64,000 nt of DNA from Polyangiaceae bacterium. Its GTDB lineage: Bacteria > Myxococcota_A > Polyangia > Polyangiales > Polyangiaceae. This document shows positions 16,715-25,705 of this stretch, piece after piece. A model generated the notes under the pieces. The model was not told the DNA's origin and made no database searches. It was given only the letters and a program-made list of their open reading frames with translations. Where the stretch lies: NCBI GenBank assembly GCA_029266615.1, contig JAQSWN010000023.1, positions 19,081-83,080 on the forward strand. The letters run 5' to 3'. How positions within the stretch are numbered: the first letter of the stretch is position 1; every line of letters starts with the position of its first letter. Made by a program: the position numbers and the translations under genes.

Positions 16715-17509
16715 CTATTTATCGAGATCGACGGAGTTGGCGACGTTGGGGTTGTCGAACAGCTTGTTCACGGCCAAAAGCGCCATCCAGCGTCCTTCGA
16801 ACGAGAGCCAGTCTTCTTTGGCGTCCGGATCGATGCGCAGGACCCCGTGCGGGATCTGCGAGTTGTAATAGATGATGTCGCCTTCATCGGCATAGTCGTC
16901 GAGAATGTATTTCTCGCCGTCATACCTTTCGATGAAGGCGCCGCCTTCTTGGAAGTGCTTGCCCTTCTTCGAACACACCACGATCGGTAGCGCCAGTTGG
17001 TGCTCGTCCGTCGAATCACGGTGCTTGTTCAGCTCCCCAATACCTTTGGGATAGAACTGGAAGGCGACTCTGGCGATGCAGTTGTCGTCTGCCTTACGAC
17101 CCAGGAACTTGGTTTTCGAATAACCGTTGAGCGTGTTTTGCGCGTGGAAGATTTTCTCGAACATCACGAAAAAGTCGAAGAAGTCCTGGTTCCACGGGAA
17201 GAACGCGAACTGGTGAAAACAACCCTTCACGTAAGAACGCTCGTCGATGCGGTTCAAGCGATGGAAATTGGGGCAGGACTGCTCGAGGCGCTGGTAGTTG
17301 GGTAGCGAGGCGCGTCCAACGCCCGCCAAGTAGTCGCGAATCTTGCCGATCGTCTCGCGGGGGACGTAATTCTTCACGATGAACGCGTCGCCATCGCGAA
17401 GCTGCTGGCGCATCTCCGCGACTTGGTCCGCATCATCCGCGATGCGGTCGTGGCCCTTCAAGACATGCAGTTTCCCCGAAAAAGCGGGTCTTTCGACAAC
17501 CGTGCTCAT
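16715..17509 (-). CDS. 2OG-Fe(II) dioxygenase-like protein, 264 aa
   Basis: A double-stranded beta-helix oxygenase is suggested by H163-R-D165 (ELNKHRDST), H221 (SQIPHGVL) and a following Arg (225 or 240) that could bind 2-oxoglutarate. Such enzymes hydroxylate or desaturate small molecules, sugars or peptides using Fe(II), O2 and 2-oxoglutarate. An N-terminal helical domain contains YLAGVGRASLPNYQRL and a Phe-rich FHQFAFFPWNQDFFDFFVMF segment. It lies within the polysaccharide region, opposite the deacetylase gene and separated by 27 bases. AGAGAG upstream of the ATG supports the start. The substrate is unknown. Confidence 0.72.
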   Translation of the reverse strand: MSTVVERPAFSGKLHVLKGHDRIADDADQVAEMRQQLRDGDAFIVKNYVPRETIGKIRDYLAGVGRASLPNYQRLEQSCPNFHRLNRIDERSYVKGCFHQFAFFPWNQDFFDFFVMFEKIFHAQNTLNGYSKTKFLGRKADDNCIARVAFQFYPKGIGELNKHRDSTDEHQLALPIVVCSKKGKHFQEGGAFIERYDGEKYILDDYADEGDIIYYNSQIPHGVLRIDPDAKEDWLSFEGRWMALLAVNKLFDNPNVANSVDLDK

Positions 17510-17823
17510 GATCTCTCTTTAGCTTCTTTATGGTCCATAGCAAACGCTCCAATCGAGAGCGGCGCGAATGTCATGAAGGAGCCTCGCCACTGGCGCATCG
17601 ACGCTCGTAGAGCCTCCGGAGCGCTCGAACCATCCCCTTCCGCCGCCAGTCTCGGCATGAGAGGACGAGCCCGAACCGGACCAAGTCGCCGAACGTCAGG
17701 GCTTTCCACGAAACGCTGACGGAGCGGTCGGAGCGCCCCTCGCCGGACGCGAATGAAAGACCATGTAGGTAAAGGTGTCTGTGCTCGTGCGAAACGCATG
17801 CGCGGATGAAGCCCGTTCGCGAG
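17510..17823. other. Intergenic gap, no gene seen
   Basis: No convincing coding sequence was found. It separates two minus-strand genes and should hold the promoter of the dioxygenase gene, though no clear -35/-10 pair was identified. Confidence 0.5.
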
Positions 17824-19542
17824 TCAACGGCAAGCGCCGCTCCGCCTTGCCGGCGGCTCCAGGATCTCGAAAAAGTCGTTGCTCCACGTCCGTTTGTAAT
17901 CGTGCTCTCGTAGAAAGGCTCCGATTACCTTGCGCACTCTCCGCTGAACGGTGCGCTTCTCCAAGCCGCGAGGATTTTGCGGCCACCCCGCTCCGCGCGT
18001 GCTTTGGCGCGTCGAAACGACGACTGGCAAGCAGCCGGTGCGCCTCGGCGCCGCGGCTGCGATACGTTTTATCTCGGTTGCCGACTCGGCCGCGCCCATG
18101 AGCCAGGCGCGGTTGAGGTAGGGGCGGGTGCGGGTCAGGTACTGGAGGAGAGGAGTGCCCTCGTAGGCAAGCAAGTAGTCGCCCGGCGCGACGCGTTGCT
18201 TGAGCGCCTGCAGGACCTCCGTGACTACTTTTGCGCGCGCGGGGGTGGTGAGCTGAGCGCGCAGTTGCCGGTCGCGGACACGCGCGACGAGCTCGATGCG
18301 AGGCGCGTCGCGATAGGTGTACGTCGCCGCCCGGTGTAGACCTTCGCCGCCGAGCACCAAGCCGGCGATGACCGCAAGCTTTGGTCCTTGCCCGACTAGC
18401 CACTTGGCGTGGACCGAGCCGATCACGGAGAGCACGAGCGGCAGCGCTAGCCACAGACCCACGTGCGCATTCAGGATGCCATTGTTGCTGCCCAGCGGCG
18501 CGATGACGAGCACGACGAGCGCGACGAAAGCGTGGGCGCGCAGCTCCGAGCTTCCGCGGCCGAGTCCCAACACGACGCCGCCCAGCAGCCAGTACGCGGT
18601 ACCCGGTACGACGACGCTCCAAAGCTCGTCCGTGCCGGAGAGACCGTACCCTCCGAGCGCGGAGACCACTGCGATCAGTAACCAGCCGACTCGCTTTGGA
18701 AGCACCGCCAACGCGCGTGCCAACACAGTGCCGGCCGCGCACGTCCCTAGCCCCCAGGCCAGCGCGCGCGCGTTGTCGCGGAAGAAGCTGACAATCAGCT
18801 TGTCCGTCCCGTAGCCGGCGTCCTCCATACCCGGCGCGAACAGATCTTTGATTGCCTGGAAGAAGAGCGGCGAGTGCCCCAGCGCGTGGATTAGTGACAG
18901 CATACCGGCGACTCCCAGCGCGACCCCTCCCAACATCACCGCCAAGTCGCCGACGAGCCGCTTGCGGCGTGGCGCCTCGAGGAGCGCCCCGAGCACGGGC
19001 GCGGCCAAGAGCGCGACGGCGAGCACGTTCGGAATACGCGCGAACGGAAGCACACCGATGAGCGCGCCAGTTGCCAGCAGCAGCGAGCGACGCTGGAGGG
19101 CGATGCCGCCAACCAAGCACGTGGCCGTGCCGACAAATAGGACGGAAGACGACGTGTTGTACGAAAACCAGGTTTCGCGGCGATCGCTCAAGAACACGCT
19201 CGCGGCAACCAAAGCGAGGCTGGCCGCACGCTCGCTGCTGACGCGTGCCACGAGGCGGAACGACAGCAGCAGACCGACGGAAGAGCAGGTCGCCCACAGG
19301 GCGCGCATCCCGACCACGCCGAACCTCCCCCAGACCCAGTCCCACACCGCTCCGACGAAGCTCGTGAGCCAGAACGTGCCCGCGTCTGGCGTCGTCTCAG
19401 GGTACCGCAAGAAGCAGCGGTACGTCGTAAGGAGGTAGCCTTGGTCGGTGAAGTCCAGCCCCTGCCAGATGAATAGCCACGGCACGATGAGGGCCAGAGC
19501 CAGGAGCGCTTCCGTGGTTCGGTCAGGCTTGCGAGCGTCCAT
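17824..19542 (-). CDS. Many-TM membrane protein, GT-C-like, 572 aa
   Basis: About 11-12 TMs spread over residues 10-410 are followed by a soluble C-terminal domain of about 160 residues. An early loop between TM1 and TM2 holds GLDFTDQGYLLTTYRCF, and Asp/Glu in this loop is typical of GT-C enzymes that use lipid-linked sugars. No closer family was recognised. The C-terminal domain has TPARAKVVTEVLQALKQRVAPGDYLLAYEGTPLLQYL, a segment shared by such proteins. The ATG at 19542 is 17 bases after the upstream GT2 stop, so the two form one unit. Confidence 0.7.
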   Translation of the reverse strand: MDARKPDRTTEALLALALIVPWLFIWQGLDFTDQGYLLTTYRCFLRYPETTPDAGTFWLTSFVGAVWDWVWGRFGVVGMRALWATCSSVGLLLSFRLVARVSSERAASLALVAASVFLSDRRETWFSYNTSSSVLFVGTATCLVGGIALQRRSLLLATGALIGVLPFARIPNVLAVALLAAPVLGALLEAPRRKRLVGDLAVMLGGVALGVAGMLSLIHALGHSPLFFQAIKDLFAPGMEDAGYGTDKLIVSFFRDNARALAWGLGTCAAGTVLARALAVLPKRVGWLLIAVVSALGGYGLSGTDELWSVVVPGTAYWLLGGVVLGLGRGSSELRAHAFVALVVLVIAPLGSNNGILNAHVGLWLALPLVLSVIGSVHAKWLVGQGPKLAVIAGLVLGGEGLHRAATYTYRDAPRIELVARVRDRQLRAQLTTPARAKVVTEVLQALKQRVAPGDYLLAYEGTPLLQYLTRTRPYLNRAWLMGAAESATEIKRIAAAAPRRTGCLPVVVSTRQSTRGAGWPQNPRGLEKRTVQRRVRKVIGAFLREHDYKRTWSNDFFEILEPPARRSGACR

Positions 19543-19559
19543 GGCGAGGAGTCGCAGCC

Positions 19560-20351
19560 TCACACGCGTCGGAACGCGTCGAATCCCTCGGCGCTGCGCC
19601 GCCAGAGAGCCTTCTCCCGCCACAGCGTCAAGTAGCCAAGCGCGGTGCGTGCGACTTTCATCTTGCTTTTGCCCGCGCGTCGGGACGTATCCAGCTTCAT
19701 GGCGACTTCCGACACGCTCATGCGCAGGTAGACGATTTTGAGGAGCAGCTCGATCATGCTCTCGAAGCCGCTGCGGTCGATGATTTCCGGGCCGAACGCG
19801 GCCTGCAGCCGCATGAAGGCTGAGCCGCGGTAGAGCCGGAAGAACGAGCTCATGGTCACGATGCCGTGAAGGCCCAGGCCTTCCTTGACGAACACGTTCG
19901 CTACGTGGCTCAAGAAGACTCGGTAGGCATTGGTGTTGGAGATGCCGCCTCCGTACAAGTACGGGCTCGCCAGGACGACGTCGAATCCTTCGGCCGCGCG
20001 CGTCATCATCTGCTGGAGGAGCTCGAGCCGGGAGGTGTTGTCACCCTCGATCGTGACGACCCAGTCCGTTTCGCGAAGCTGCGGCGCGAGGTGGCGGAAA
20101 GCGGCGGCGAAAGCGCGACCCGGGCCTTGGTTGACCGACAGACGCAGCACCTCTAGCGGCAGGCCTCCCGCGGCCTGCTTTGCGGCCTCGCTCGTGCCGT
20201 CGGTGCTGCCGTCGTCCACGAGGACGAACCGGACCGCGTGGCGCGCGCCGAGCTCGCGGTGGATGTCGGAGCAGGCGTCGAACAGGCGGTCCATGTTCGC
20301 CGCCTCGTTGAACACGGGCACGACCACGAACAGCTGCTGCAGGTCAGACAT
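19560..20351 (-). CDS. GT2 glycosyltransferase, 263 aa
   Basis: A GT-A domain runs over most of the protein: VVVPVFNEAANMDRL, FVLVDDGSTDGTSE, LSVNQGPGRAFAAAFRHL and WVVTIEGDNTSR. The usual DxD is EGDN. The Cys-free acceptor half has SSFFRLYRGSAF and RSGFESMIELLLK, and the protein lacks C-terminal TMs, so it is probably a soluble or peripheral inner-leaflet enzyme. The start overlaps the upstream epimerase stop by 8 bases. The GT-C-like protein lies downstream. Confidence 0.8.
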   Translation of the reverse strand: MSDLQQLFVVVPVFNEAANMDRLFDACSDIHRELGARHAVRFVLVDDGSTDGTSEAAKQAAGGLPLEVLRLSVNQGPGRAFAAAFRHLAPQLRETDWVVTIEGDNTSRLELLQQMMTRAAEGFDVVLASPYLYGGGISNTNAYRVFLSHVANVFVKEGLGLHGIVTMSSFFRLYRGSAFMRLQAAFGPEIIDRSGFESMIELLLKIVYLRMSVSEVAMKLDTSRRAGKSKMKVARTALGYLTLWREKALWRRSAEGFDAFRRV

Positions 20352-21345
20352 GCGGTAGGTCCGGCGTGGCGATGCCGAGCGCGCGGCGCCGCTCGACCTG
20401 CCAGCGAATCGTGCGCCGAAGGCCGTCCTCGAGGTCCACCTTTGGCTCGAAGCCGAGCAACGTGCGCGCACGCGTGATGTCCGGCACTCGACGCATCACG
20501 TCTTCGTACTTACCGAACGACTCGTAAGGACGAAGCTTGATTTTCGGTGTCTCCCCTGGCCGGACCATGCCCCAAATCAGCTCGGCCAAGCCCCGGATGG
20601 TGATTTCGCGGGTGTTGCCGAGGTTGAACACCTTGTCGTCCGCCTCCGGCATCTCCACGCAGCGGGTGATGCCGTCGACGTGATCCGACACGTAGGTGAA
20701 GGAGCGAGTTTGGGAGCCGTCCCCGTGCAGCTCGAGCTCTTTGTCGTCCAGCGCGCTGTCGATGAACACGGATTGCGGGCCGCCCCACCACGTGAGGTTT
20801 TGGTTCGGCCCGTAGCCGCCGAAGAAACGCATTGCGACGACGCGGAGCTGATGACGATCGCGGAACGCGAACATCGTCTGCTCTTCGTACATTTTCGAGA
20901 TGGCGTAGGCCCAGCGTTTCACGTCCGGGTTGCCGATCACCAGGTTCGAATCCTCCGTGAACGGCACGTTCGGGTTTTTGCCGTACACGTCCGAGGTCGA
21001 CGCCGCGACGAACTTGGCGCCGACGGTCAGCGCCGCCTCCAGCATGTTCTCCGACCCGTGAGCGTTGGTGCGCAGTGTATCCAGCGCGTCCGAGTAGCGA
21101 GGAATCTTGTACGCGGCCAGGTGGACGACCGCGTCGCAACCGGTGACGAGCCGCCGCATCGCGGCCGCGTCACGAATGTCTTCCTGGTGGAATTCGTACG
21201 CCGGGTGCTCGGCGAAGCTCGCCATATTCAGGCGCTCGCCTTGGGACAGGTTGTCCACGCCGACGACGGCGTGGCCCCGTTCTAGGAGGGCGTGGGTCAG
21301 ATTGGAGCCGATGAAGCCCGCGACACCGGTGACGAGCAACCTCAC
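20344..21345 (-). CDS. NAD-dependent sugar epimerase/dehydratase, 333 aa
   Basis: An extended SDR: GVAGFIGSN cofactor motif (7-15), AASTSDVYG (114-122) and the catalytic Y147-x3-K151 in AYAISK. FFGGYGPNQNLTWWGGPQSVF and SFTYVSDHVDGITRC resemble UDP-glucose 4-epimerase/dTDP-glucose dehydratase relatives. It likely produces or interconverts a nucleotide sugar for the locus; the exact substrate cannot be set from sequence alone. It heads a three-gene minus-strand group (epimerase, GT2, GT-C) with overlapping or close ends. The gap upstream is 145 bases. Confidence 0.82.
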   Translation of the reverse strand: MRLLVTGVAGFIGSNLTHALLERGHAVVGVDNLSQGERLNMASFAEHPAYEFHQEDIRDAAAMRRLVTGCDAVVHLAAYKIPRYSDALDTLRTNAHGSENMLEAALTVGAKFVAASTSDVYGKNPNVPFTEDSNLVIGNPDVKRWAYAISKMYEEQTMFAFRDRHQLRVVAMRFFGGYGPNQNLTWWGGPQSVFIDSALDDKELELHGDGSQTRSFTYVSDHVDGITRCVEMPEADDKVFNLGNTREITIRGLAELIWGMVRPGETPKIKLRPYESFGKYEDVMRRVPDITRARTLLGFEPKVDLEDGLRRTIRWQVERRRALGIATPDLPHV

Positions 21346-21490
21346 GACGATGACCTCTGAAACCGGCTCGCGAACGCCGCTTCTGAGCGTTCAAGCTCGA
21401 CTAAATTCCCGTAATTCATGCCCAATTCAGCACCACTCCTCGAGCCGTACGTAGCCTCGGGTAACCCCGCGGTCAAGGCAAGGCACGGGA

Positions 21491-23305
21491 TCAGCCAGGG
21501 CGAGGTTGCCTGCGGACCAACAGCTCTACCGGCCCATCCTTAATGACGTGAAAAGGCGAGCCGAGGCGCCGGAAGACGCGCGAGCTGCTGATCAGATCAC
21601 TGGCCTCGACCCACGGCGGCCAGCGACCTTCACGCCGGTCCTGCTTTCGATCGCCGGCGAGCACGAGGACGTAGTCCGCCTCCTGGATTACCCGTTCCGC
21701 CCACGCCGCGGGAGTGATGGCTTTGTCGCCGACCACCTTGGCGTCCCAGGCCCAGGGGTCGGCCACCAGCGGGGTTACGATGAGCGGATTGGTGGCGCGG
21801 CGCTTCGGTTGATAGTTGGGCGCTGCGACGCGCATGCCCATGTCCATGACGAGCGCGTCGATCAGCGCCGCGTCGTGCAGAGCTCCCCAGTGCACCAACG
21901 CTAGAGTGACTTTTTTCCGTCCCGCACCGGCGGCGTCTTGACGCATCGTCTCTAGCGCGGCGACGGTGGAGCGTTTGTTGTCTTTCGTGGGCGTGTGGTC
22001 CGCATGGAGGCGGCCGAGGAATGCCCAACAGCTGAAAGAACACGCCACCGTTAGCACCGCGGCGTAGCGACCGCGTTGCAGGGTCGCCACGGACTTCCCG
22101 AACGGAAAGAGCAAGGCGACGAACACACCGAACAGACAGGCGGCCCCGTAAGGTTGAAAGGTAGTGCCCATATGCGAGAGCACCGCCAAGGGGACAATCG
22201 CCGCCCAGAGCGCGCTGAAGTTGAAGTCCCGGAAGCGGCCTTCCCTCGCGAGAAGGCTGACGGCGAGCGGCCAGGTGAGCACGCACGCCAGCGCTAGGTT
22301 TTCGGCGAGCGCGGCTTTGGGAAACCTCAGCCACTGCCACATGCCGTTGCTGAAAGTCGCGTGGTTCAGCACCCCGGCGCTACCGTACTGAGTCGGGTAG
22401 GCGAGCAGCGCTTGCCAGTGCGCTCGCAAGAACCAGCCGCATATCGCGACGGCAGCGGCGAGCGCTATCGACCCGCCGAGCACGGACGCAAACACGTCCC
22501 GCCACGAGCGGCGCCAGAAGCAGGACAGCACGTATGGCAGCATCGCGGGCGCGATCACGCCGAGCGTGTACACACGGCCCAGGCACAGGCAGCCGAGGAA
22601 CACTCCCGTGAGCACGCTCGGAACGACGCGCTGAAAGCGATCGCTCAGCACGGTGCAGCAAAGCGCGCTCGTCCCCAACATGAAGCCGACCAGATTCGGA
22701 TCCATACTGGTGATGCCGTACTGAACGGTCGGGAGGAAGGGGTTTGCGACGAGGTAGGCGATCGTCAGGATCGCCGAGGTCGCCCATCTGCCGATGCGTG
22801 ACCAGAACAGTGTGTAGAGCGAGAGCGCCATCGCCACGAACCAGACGCCGTTGAGCAGCACCGCCATCGCCGGTCGCAACGGTAGGTGGTGACGGAGGAA
22901 CCAAGCCGCGAACGTTTGCAGCACGTAGACGCCGGTGCCGCCGTCCGACGTCGGCATCGGTGCCGGGTGGTTCACGATGCGGTTGAGGCGAAAGTCGTTT
23001 TTTCCGCTGACGACGAGCGACGCGCTCATGAGGTAATACGACGTATCCGAGGCGACGAGGCGCTTCTCGTAGTAGCGGTCGCTCGCGCGGAAAGCCAAGA
23101 ACAGCAGCCCGAAGCAGAACAACAGCACGACGATGATCCCCGGCAGGGAGCCTCGGGAGAGCACGCTGCTACGTGTGGGTTTCAGCGACTCGGCGAGGCG
23201 ACAGACACGCGCCAACGCTACCGAGGATGCACGCTTCACGAATCGCCGCCTTGGGCCGAGGTGAAGCACGGGGCCTAGGGGCTCCCGGGCGGCGACGTCG
23301 TCCAC
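21491..23305 (-). CDS. Polytopic membrane protein, GT-C-like, 604 aa
   Basis: One TM near residues 55-75 is followed by about nine more to residue 430, then a soluble C-terminal domain of about 170 residues with ATNPLIVTPLVADPWAWDAK. After TM1 comes RASDRYYEKRLVASDTSYYLM, a GT-C-style acidic loop. No specific family is recognised; it could be a glycosyltransferase or polymerase acting on lipid-linked sugar. The N-terminus is doubtful: a GTG at 23239 preceded by AAGGCGG would shorten it by 22 residues. It is divergent from the wbpI-like gene. Confidence 0.68.
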   Translation of the reverse strand: MDDVAAREPLGPVLHLGPRRRFVKRASSVALARVCRLAESLKPTRSSVLSRGSLPGIIVVLLFCFGLLFLAFRASDRYYEKRLVASDTSYYLMSASLVVSGKNDFRLNRIVNHPAPMPTSDGGTGVYVLQTFAAWFLRHHLPLRPAMAVLLNGVWFVAMALSLYTLFWSRIGRWATSAILTIAYLVANPFLPTVQYGITSMDPNLVGFMLGTSALCCTVLSDRFQRVVPSVLTGVFLGCLCLGRVYTLGVIAPAMLPYVLSCFWRRSWRDVFASVLGGSIALAAAVAICGWFLRAHWQALLAYPTQYGSAGVLNHATFSNGMWQWLRFPKAALAENLALACVLTWPLAVSLLAREGRFRDFNFSALWAAIVPLAVLSHMGTTFQPYGAACLFGVFVALLFPFGKSVATLQRGRYAAVLTVACSFSCWAFLGRLHADHTPTKDNKRSTVAALETMRQDAAGAGRKKVTLALVHWGALHDAALIDALVMDMGMRVAAPNYQPKRRATNPLIVTPLVADPWAWDAKVVGDKAITPAAWAERVIQEADYVLVLAGDRKQDRREGRWPPWVEASDLISSSRVFRRLGSPFHVIKDGPVELLVRRQPRPG

Positions 23306-23441
23306 TCGTTCCCTGACACGGGCACGGGCGTAGCTCTCCTCTTTCAGCGTGTCAACCGCGGAGCCGGCGCGCTAGGTGTGGAGCGCAGTGGCCTTCGCGC
23401 GCGGCGCGGGATTGCGGTAATGAGCAAGCTCGGAGCCTCGC

Positions 23442-24536
23442 ATGAAGATCCTGACCGTCGTCGGCGCCCGGCCGCAGTTCGTAAAAGCCGCTACCGTGAG
23501 CGCGGCCATCGCTGCTCACAAGAAGCGCGGCGCAGATTTGGAGGAGGTGATGGTGCACACCGGTCAGCACTACGACCCGAACATGAGCCAGATCTTCTTC
23601 GACCAGCTGGAGGTGCCGCGCCCCAAGTACAACCTCGCGGTCGGCTCCGGCTCACACGGCGCCATGACGGGCAAGATGTTGAGCGCGATCGAGCAAATCT
23701 TGGTCGACGAGAAGCCACGCTGGCTTTTGGTGTACGGCGATACGAACTCCACGCTGGCGGGCGCATTGGCGGCGGCCAAGTTGCACGTGCCGGTGTGCCA
23801 TGTGGAGGCCGGCTTACGCTCGTTCGACAAGGGAATGCCGGAGGAAGTCAACCGTATCCTCACCGATCATGTTTCGGAGCTGCTCCTGTGTCCGACCCGA
23901 GCCGCGCTCGTGAACCTAGCGAACGAAGGAGTGACGCGCGGGGTGCACCACGTGGGGGACGTCATGTATGACGCCGCGCGGATGTTCGCGCGGGCCGCCG
24001 ACGCTCCCGCACATGTTCTCTCTCGATACGGTGTCGCCGCGGGTCGCTTTCAGCTCGCAACCGTGCATCGCGCCGAGAATACGGACGACCCACGACGCTT
24101 GGAGGGCATCATGACCGCGCTTTTTGCGCTGGCCAGTGAGGCGTGCCCGGTGCTCTTGCCGCTCCACCCTCGGACTCGCGCCATCCTCGGAAGCGCGGGC
24201 CTTTGGCCGCTGTTCGAGCGAAACCCTGCGCTGAAGGTCGTGGAGCCGGCGCCGTTCCTCGACATGATCGTGCTGGAGCAGCAAGCCAAGCTCATCCTCA
24301 CGGACTCCGGGGGCGTCCAAAAGGAAGCCTACTTCCACGGCGTCCCTTGCATCACCTTGCGGGACGAAACGGAGTGGGTCGAGACGGTGGCAGCCGGCTG
24401 GAACCAGCTGGCAGGAGCCGACAGCGCGCGTATCCAGGAAGCCGCCGCCGTCGCCAAGCCGGGCCACGTCATCGACGAGTACGGTGACGGCAATGCGGCC
24501 GCCAAAGTCGTCGAGCTACTCCTCGCGCCGAGTTGA
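23442..24536 (+). CDS. wbpI: WbpI-type UDP-sugar 2-epimerase (non-hydrolysing), 364 aa
   Basis: The sequence begins MKILTVVGARPQFVKA and has VHTGQHYDPNMSQIFFDQL, GSHGAMTGKML, LVYGDTNSTLAGALAAAKLH, CHVEAGLRSFDKGMPEE and ILTDSGGVQKEAYFHGVPC, the catalytic core of UDP-GlcNAc 2-epimerases. The spacing HYDPNMSQIFF and a His-Gly pair before AMTG look closer to WbpI, which makes UDP-ManNAc(3NAc)A from UDP-GlcNAc(3NAc)A, than to WecB. This fits the WbpBD fusion and WbpE about 9 kb away. WecB function remains possible. GGAG lies about 7 bases before the ATG. The next gene begins close behind. Confidence 0.82.
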   Translation: MKILTVVGARPQFVKAATVSAAIAAHKKRGADLEEVMVHTGQHYDPNMSQIFFDQLEVPRPKYNLAVGSGSHGAMTGKMLSAIEQILVDEKPRWLLVYGDTNSTLAGALAAAKLHVPVCHVEAGLRSFDKGMPEEVNRILTDHVSELLLCPTRAALVNLANEGVTRGVHHVGDVMYDAARMFARAADAPAHVLSRYGVAAGRFQLATVHRAENTDDPRRLEGIMTALFALASEACPVLLPLHPRTRAILGSAGLWPLFERNPALKVVEPAPFLDMIVLEQQAKLILTDSGGVQKEAYFHGVPCITLRDETEWVETVAAGWNQLAGADSARIQEAAAVAKPGHVIDEYGDGNAAAKVVELLLAPS

Positions 24537-24562
24537 GCCTTGAGCTAGCGTCACGCGTGCCA

Positions 24563-25705
24563 ATGAAGCTCGCGTGCGTTCCCGTCTGCAACTATTTCAC
24601 CGCCGATAGCCGAGTGAAGCGGACGTGCCTGTTCCTGATGAAGCATGGCTTCGAGGTGCACGTGCTGGCCATCGGGCGCACGGACTTGCCGGAGCACGAG
24701 GTGATCGACGGCATTCACGTGCACCGCTACCGTTCGGGGGCGAAGCAACCGATCCGTCGCGGCGTCAACCTCACGGCCCTGCGCGCGTTCGACGCCTACG
24801 TGCGCGGCTGCGTACAGTGGGTGCGGAAGCATCGTCCGAGCGTCGTGCACTACAACGATTGGAATACTCTGTTCTTGGGGCCGCTGTCGCGCGTGCCGCA
24901 TCGCTCCATCTACGACATGCACGAGCTGTTTCAGGATCTCGACTACTTGAATTTCCCGAAGGCCATCAATCGGGTCATCGCGGGCGTGGATCTCCAGGGC
25001 CTGCGCCGCGCAGAGGCCGTCATTTGCGTGTCCGAGCCCATCGCGGCCGAGCTGCGCGCTCTGACGGAAAAGCCGGTCTACGTGGTTCGCAACGTGCCGG
25101 AGCCTCGGTTCAGCGTGGGCCCCGGGCGCGCCGACATCACGGCCCGGCTGCGGGACGGCCGCCGTCACTTGGTCTACCTCGGCGCGCTGCAGAAGGAGAA
25201 GGGCGCGCTCGACATGCTGCAGGTCTTGTCGCGCTTACCGGCGGAGTACGCTTTGGATTGCTTTTCCGGCGTCACGCCGAAGAACGCCTTCTTCCGCGAA
25301 GTCGCCGAGTCCATGGGTCTCACGAACCGGGTGCAAGTTTGGGAAACGCTGCCGCTCGACGAGCTCTACGCGAGCATTCGTCACGGCTTCGCGGGGTTGA
25401 GCTTCTTCGTGCCTAGCTCGCGCATCTACGAGTATGCGCTGCCGAACAAGATCTTCGAGTATTTCCTGGCCGGGCTACCCGTCGTCGTCTCGGAGGCGCG
25501 CGCGCAAGCGGAGCTCGTCGCCGAAACGGGGCTAGGGCTCGTCGTCGAGCTCCGTGATCCAGAGCGCGCCGCGGAAAAGATCCTGAGTTGGGCTCCGCCC
25601 ACCGTGTCCCGTGAGCTCGTGGAGCGGTTCGGGCTCACGTGGGAGCAAGAGGAAGCCGCGCTGGAGCGCGTCTACCGCGACCTGGGGATCATCCCCGCGA
25701 GCTAG
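24563..25705 (+). CDS. GT4 glycosyltransferase, 380 aa
   Basis: A GT-B fold glycosyltransferase. The N-terminal half has SRVKRTCLFLMKHGFEVHV and VVHYNDWNTLFLGPL; the C-terminal half has LVYLGALQKEKGALDMLQVL and the nucleotide-sugar-binding LPNKIFEYFLAGLPVVVSE (Glu-x7-Glu-like) near residue 300. It likely transfers a sugar from a nucleotide donor to the growing repeat. The ATG at 24563 gives the typical N-terminus KLACVPVCNYF; a TTG at 24533 overlapping the wbpI stop is an alternative. It ends convergent with, and overlapping by 17 bases, the next minus-strand gene. Confidence 0.83.
   Translation: MKLACVPVCNYFTADSRVKRTCLFLMKHGFEVHVLAIGRTDLPEHEVIDGIHVHRYRSGAKQPIRRGVNLTALRAFDAYVRGCVQWVRKHRPSVVHYNDWNTLFLGPLSRVPHRSIYDMHELFQDLDYLNFPKAINRVIAGVDLQGLRRAEAVICVSEPIAAELRALTEKPVYVVRNVPEPRFSVGPGRADITARLRDGRRHLVYLGALQKEKGALDMLQVLSRLPAEYALDCFSGVTPKNAFFREVAESMGLTNRVQVWETLPLDELYASIRHGFAGLSFFVPSSRIYEYALPNKIFEYFLAGLPVVVSEARAQAELVAETGLGLVVELRDPERAAEKILSWAPPTVSRELVERFGLTWEQEEAALERVYRDLGIIPAS

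Noticed and set aside
17696..19345. A 549-residue Arg/Ala-rich minus-strand frame over the GT-C-like gene
   Set aside because: It is a shadow of the polytopic protein in a different frame, with no domain and an Arg-rich composition typical of high-GC shadows.
24533..24562. TTG start of the GT4 gene overlapping wbpI
   Set aside because: The overlap is plausible, but the family N-terminus starts at ATG 24563, so the shorter form was chosen.
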